The notes below the pieces were generated by a model. That model was not told the origin of the DNA, searched no databases, and worked only from the letters and a program-made list of their open reading frames with translations. From assembly GCA_002715405.1 (NCBI GenBank), contig PAZD01000059.1, forward strand, positions 1-34,797: 34,797 bases of DNA, read 5' to 3'. The first letter of the stretch is position 1. Every line of letters begins with the position of its first letter. Of the stretch, positions 31,920-34,797 are shown piece by piece. This stretch comes from Acidimicrobiaceae bacterium (GTDB lineage: Bacteria; Actinomycetota; Acidimicrobiia; Acidimicrobiales; UBA8592). The translations under genes and the position numbers were made by a program.

Positions 31920-32553
31920 TCGAAATAAAGGTTAGGAGCTCGACGCCTTTGCCTTCAATCTCTTTAATTAGTTTATTTAAATCGGTGAAATCTATATTTC
32001 CAACATTCACATCTAAAGAAAATTTACTTTTTTCTTTAATAAGTCGATTTAGTGAAAAATGATACCCTCCTTTTTGAAATGCCTCAACAACACTGTCTAA
32101 TAATTTTTCTTCAACTTCAAGATAAAGAATCCCTCTCTCTTTTTTGCTTTGTTTATTGAGATTAATCAAGTACAAGAAAAATAAAATTATAGGTGTTGAG
32201 ACTATTAATGCGATTTCTTGTTCAGCCCCTGCTGCAAGACCTGTTGCAATTATAAAAAATAAGTATCCAAGCTCTTCTGGATCTTTTATAGGTGTTCGGA
32301 ACCTTATTATTGATAAGGCACCCACCAAACCAAGAGATAAAGCAAGAGATGATTTCACTACTGAGATGATTAATACTGTACTCAAAGCAACAATACTGAA
32401 AGCATTTTTTGTATTAGAAAATGCACTACTCAAAGAGTATTTCTCATAGTGCCAAACAGTGATTCTGGAAATTATAAAAACTAAGAGTAAATCTAATGAA
32501 ATCCTTATAGGCGAAATAGTTATTGAGTCGGATATTGAAATTAATTCTTCCAC
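31909..32553 (-). CDS. DUF4956 membrane protein
   Basis: 214 residues from a GTG. Three or four helices fill the first 130 residues and a small soluble C-terminal domain follows. The signature ALSLGLVGALSIIRFRTPIK and DPEELGYLFF (about 71-100) is the defining motif of DUF4956. These proteins almost always accompany a VTC-domain protein, and often CotH, but no biochemical function is settled. It is translationally coupled to the VTC gene downstream and divergent from the CotH gene, 46 bases away. A membrane partner or sensor for the VTC protein is the simplest inference. Confidence 0.9.
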   Translation of the reverse strand: MEELISISDSITISPIRISLDLLLVFIISRITVWHYEKYSLSSAFSNTKNAFSIVALSTVLIISVVKSSLALSLGLVGALSIIRFRTPIKDPEELGYLFFIIATGLAAGAEQEIALIVSTPIILFFLYLINLNKQSKKERGILYLEVEEKLLDSVVEAFQKGGYHFSLNRLIKEKSKFSLDVNVGNIDFTDLNKLIKEIEGKGVELLTFISNEE

Positions 32554-32599
32554 AACATTCTATTTTAGTGTTTATCACTATACTTTTTTAGAAAAAGCT

Positions 32600-34453
32600 A
32601 TGAAATTAAATACTGAGACAAAAAAAGACAGTAAAGAGAAATACCTATATTTTTTTCTTGTATTACTTGTTGTGTTCTCTGGTTGGGTAGTAAGCCTAAA
32701 TCCAAAAAAGGTAACCGATGTAACAGTAAGGCTTTCATTATTCGCTATGGAAAAGGGCTACCAAGGTGTCACAAGAATTGATTCAGGTGAACGAGTTTAT
32801 ACAAGTATTGATTACATAAAAAAAATAATGTCGTCTCCAATAAATTTGGGAGAACTTACATTAGAGCCTTTAGGGACTATATATATAGATTTATCGTTTG
32901 AATCTGAAACAACAATTAATGAGGAAATTAAAAAAGCCATAGAATTTGGCACAGCTCATGAAAGAGAAAAATTGAGTGTTCCGGGGAGTATTAGAACCAA
33001 AACTAATGAGACATTAGATATAACACTCAACTTAAAAGGGAACGGATTAGACCATGTTCTATACAAGGACAAGGAATCTCTTCGTGTGGAAGTTAAGGGG
33101 GGTACATATGCGGGAATGTCTGAATTCACACTTCAACACCCCCTTGTAAGAGATTTTCAATTAGAACCAATTTTCATGTATATAACCAAACAATACGGAA
33201 TATTATCAACAGAGTTGAAATTGGTTAATTTGATAATCAACGGTCAAAATAAAGGAATATTTCAAATTGAAGAAGTTGGGACAAAAGAGCATATAGAAAG
33301 ATCTGGAAGACTAAACTCTGTGGTTTTGAGGTTCAAAGCACCTCGAAATCCACAGCTAGTAAATAGTTCGATATCGTTATCTGGTAGAACTGTTACTTAT
33401 AGAACCGCAACCTTTGATTCACTTGAATCAAAACAGATAAAAAGCAACTCTGAACTTTCAGAATATGAAAAAATCGCTAAAGGGCGTCTAAGAGAATACT
33501 TGGAAGGACACTTGAAAGCATCTGAGGTATTCGATCCAGTTTTAATGGGAAGATACATAGGAATAGTAGAAACGCTTGGCACCTACCATCCTGTAATATT
33601 TCATAACTTTCTTTTTTACTACAATCCATCAACAGGATACTTGGAACCAATTGCGCATGATGGTAGCTTGTTTCAAAGATATAATCATAACAACTTAGTA
33701 ACAAATATAACTGATGGGTTTGTAGAGGAATTATTATATGATGAAAAAATATTTGAAAGTTATATAGAAACAGTATACAAATTCACTTCAGATTTAGTTT
33801 CGAATGAAAAATTCTATGGAGAGATAGTAAAAGTTGAAAGTGATTGGTACAAACATTTAATTAAAGAGTTCTGGCTATTAGAAAAGGTGAATTTCTATGA
33901 ATTCCAAGAAAGAGCTTTAGGTCTTATGGCAAAATCTAGAGATGAATTATCTGAAAGATCTTCAAGGAAAAAAGAAACTCTCAAGGGAAAGAAGTACACA
34001 TGTAGTAACTCAACAACCATAAAAAATGACCGATCTAATGAAATTAAGGATGTTGTGAACCAATATGAGCTAATCAAGTCAGAGTTTTTTAAGTCAGATG
34101 ATTGTTATGTAATAAAAGTTTGGTCTACAGCTTTTGACTACCCAAAAGACGGTAGTTTTAATGAAAATACCTTCTGCTTTGAAAACCGAAATAACCCCAC
34201 ATGCAATTTCAAAAAAATAGAAATAGTAGGAATTGAGGTTATTGAAGAAAATACAAATAAAATATATGAAATAACGGATCTAGTAGAAATAGAGTATACA
34301 ACAACATATACAGGCGGATTTCCCAAAATTCCTCAATATAAGACATACAATATTCAAAGTACAAATATTGACTCTGTAAGAATCTACTACAAAAATCTCT
34401 TTGATGATAAAATCGTCTATGTTGTGTCTGACGAGATAATTCCTAACAGTTAG
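32600..34453 (+). CDS. CotH kinase-like protein, membrane-anchored
   Basis: 617 residues from ATG 32600. A GTG at 32459 would extend it 47 residues into the divergent DUF4956 gene and is rejected. One N-terminal helix (YLYFFLVLLVVFSGWVVSL, about 15-33) anchors it, with the bulk outside. The CotH core includes LRVEVKGGTYAGMSEFTLQH, LKLVNLIINGQNKGIFQIEE, MGRYIGIVETLGTYHPV and PIAHDGSLFQRYNHNN (about 350-365, with the candidate metal-binding Asp). CotH proteins are atypical kinases; in Bacillus, CotH phosphorylates spore coat proteins. The last 120 or so residues form an extra domain I do not recognise. It completes the VTC/DUF4956/CotH set. Confidence 0.85.
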   Translation: MKLNTETKKDSKEKYLYFFLVLLVVFSGWVVSLNPKKVTDVTVRLSLFAMEKGYQGVTRIDSGERVYTSIDYIKKIMSSPINLGELTLEPLGTIYIDLSFESETTINEEIKKAIEFGTAHEREKLSVPGSIRTKTNETLDITLNLKGNGLDHVLYKDKESLRVEVKGGTYAGMSEFTLQHPLVRDFQLEPIFMYITKQYGILSTELKLVNLIINGQNKGIFQIEEVGTKEHIERSGRLNSVVLRFKAPRNPQLVNSSISLSGRTVTYRTATFDSLESKQIKSNSELSEYEKIAKGRLREYLEGHLKASEVFDPVLMGRYIGIVETLGTYHPVIFHNFLFYYNPSTGYLEPIAHDGSLFQRYNHNNLVTNITDGFVEELLYDEKIFESYIETVYKFTSDLVSNEKFYGEIVKVESDWYKHLIKEFWLLEKVNFYEFQERALGLMAKSRDELSERSSRKKETLKGKKYTCSNSTTIKNDRSNEIKDVVNQYELIKSEFFKSDDCYVIKVWSTAFDYPKDGSFNENTFCFENRNNPTCNFKKIEIVGIEVIEENTNKIYEITDLVEIEYTTTYTGGFPKIPQYKTYNIQSTNIDSVRIYYKNLFDDKIVYVVSDEIIPNS

Positions 34454-34461
34454 AACTACTT

Positions 34462-34479
34462 AGAAGAACTTTTTCTTCT
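34462..34479 (+). terminator. weak hairpin after the CotH gene
   Basis: AGAAGAA (34462-34468) pairs with TTCTTCT (34473-34479), nine bases after the CotH stop, followed by a T-rich stretch. Only two G-C pairs, so it is a weak candidate terminator. The rest of 34454-34611 shows nothing coding on either strand. Confidence 0.3.
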
Positions 34480-34611
34480 TTATTCATCAATACATACCCA
34501 TTTGAAATAAAACGTTTCAAGAAGCTGGTCTTGTGTGAGATTTTGTTCTTGCCCGTCTAAGAAAAGTTATCCTAAAAAAGTCACAAACAACGCTACTGAG
34601 CGGTTAATTAT

Positions 34612-34797
34612 TTAATCTACTGTTTTCCACAGATGCAACGACGCAATTGACTTATATGGAGACCATTTGCTTGCATATTTGTCATACATTTCCCAATTAC
34701 TATCTGGTTTTATCATGCCAGAATTATTCATTGCTAGCCTCAAACCAGCATCTTTTGAAGAGAATACATCTAATTTACCAATACAAAATATTTCAAA
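34612..34797 (-). CDS. DNA-3-methyladenine glycosylase II-like, C-terminal end (truncated by window edge)
   Basis: A minus-strand frame runs off the right edge of the window and ends at TAA 34612-34614, giving 61 residues. FEIFCIGKLDVFSSKDAGLR followed by WEMYDKYASKWSPYKSIAS and LHLWKTVD matches the end of HhH-GPD glycosylases of the AlkA/MAG type. There the pattern is a short DxxP/D-type turn, DLGLR and then W-x-PYRS-x-A-x-x-LW. These enzymes remove alkylated bases from DNA. The catalytic Asp region appears altered (GKLDVFSSKDAG where AlkA has a PDxFPxxDLG-like sequence). It reads toward the CotH gene's end, so the two converge. Only the tail is visible, so subfamily is uncertain. Confidence 0.75.
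   Translation of the reverse strand, partial: FEIFCIGKLDVFSSKDAGLRLAMNNSGMIKPDSNWEMYDKYASKWSPYKSIASLHLWKTVD

Noticed and set aside
32459..32599. GTG at 32459 as start of the CotH gene
   Set aside because: It would place 95 bases of the gene over the divergent DUF4956 coding region and adds a non-family N-terminus before the membrane anchor; ATG 32600 is better.
34519..34536. CAAGA/TCTTG hairpin near the right end
   Set aside because: Five-base stem without a T-run on either strand in the correct position; too weak to call a terminator.
1..34797. CRISPR arrays, insertion sequences, integrase or transposase genes
   Set aside because: No regular direct repeats with spacers and no transposase- or recombinase-like frames were seen on either strand.

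Overview
The window is AT-rich (roughly 30 % GC by eye) and gene-dense, with almost no spacer DNA. It looks bacterial and Gram-negative-like. The evidence is an undecaprenyl-phosphate sugar transferase, two Wzx-type flippases, an AlgI/AlgX-like acylation pair, the VTC/DUF4956/CotH trio, and the 3' half of a bacterial-type tRNA-Phe. A pelagic low-GC proteobacterium such as SAR86 would fit the base composition and compactness, but nothing here proves the taxon.

Layout. (1) 3-1183: ordinary metabolism, with the C-terminal part of an acyl-CoA dehydrogenase and a small CoA-binding protein. (2) 1208-24959: a large surface-glycan cluster whose genes switch strand repeatedly and often overlap at their ends. 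It holds GT-C-like membrane glycosyltransferases (1208, 11823, 23415), GT4 enzymes (2756, 4784), GT2 enzymes (18227, 22689), two flippases (7289, 17056) and three methyltransferase-like proteins. It also holds an asparagine synthase, a KdsC-like phosphatase, a nucleotidyltransferase-kinase fusion, a cupin, a class III aminotransferase, a SnoaL-like protein, an FAD-linked oxidase and a GatZ/KbaZ-like aldolase. (3) 24960-25722: a regulatory-looking spacer and a PglC-type initiating sugar transferase with a base composition unlike its neighbours. (4) 25750-26483: four tiny membrane-protein genes in tandem on the minus strand, three of them beginning MDKE. (5) 26562-31181: another GT2 plus membrane-protein pair, then an MBOAT acyltransferase with an AlgX/AlgJ-like partner. 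(6) 31216-34797: a degenerate tRNA-Phe-like remnant, the VTC + DUF4956 + CotH set, and the end of an AlkA-like DNA glycosylase gene.

How the genes fit together (inference). The PglC-like enzyme would load the first sugar phosphate on undecaprenyl phosphate. GT4 and GT2 enzymes would extend it in the cytoplasm. The NTP-transferase/kinase, cupin, aminotransferase, aldolase, phosphatase, FAD oxidase and AsnB would make or tailor unusual sugars or substituents. The flippases would export lipid-linked units. The DPM1-like GT2 enzymes would charge polyprenyl phosphate with single sugars for the GT-C membrane proteins to add on the outer face. The MBOAT/AlgX-like pair would O-acylate the product. 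No convincing Wzy polymerase or ABC exporter is recognisable, although one of the multi-spanning proteins could be a polymerase.

The most interesting signals are the tandem mini membrane-protein genes, the tRNA-Phe remnant fused to the end of the VTC gene, the compositionally foreign sugar transferase behind a hairpin and leader-like ORF, and the stand-alone GatZ/KbaZ-like aldolase inside a glycan cluster.
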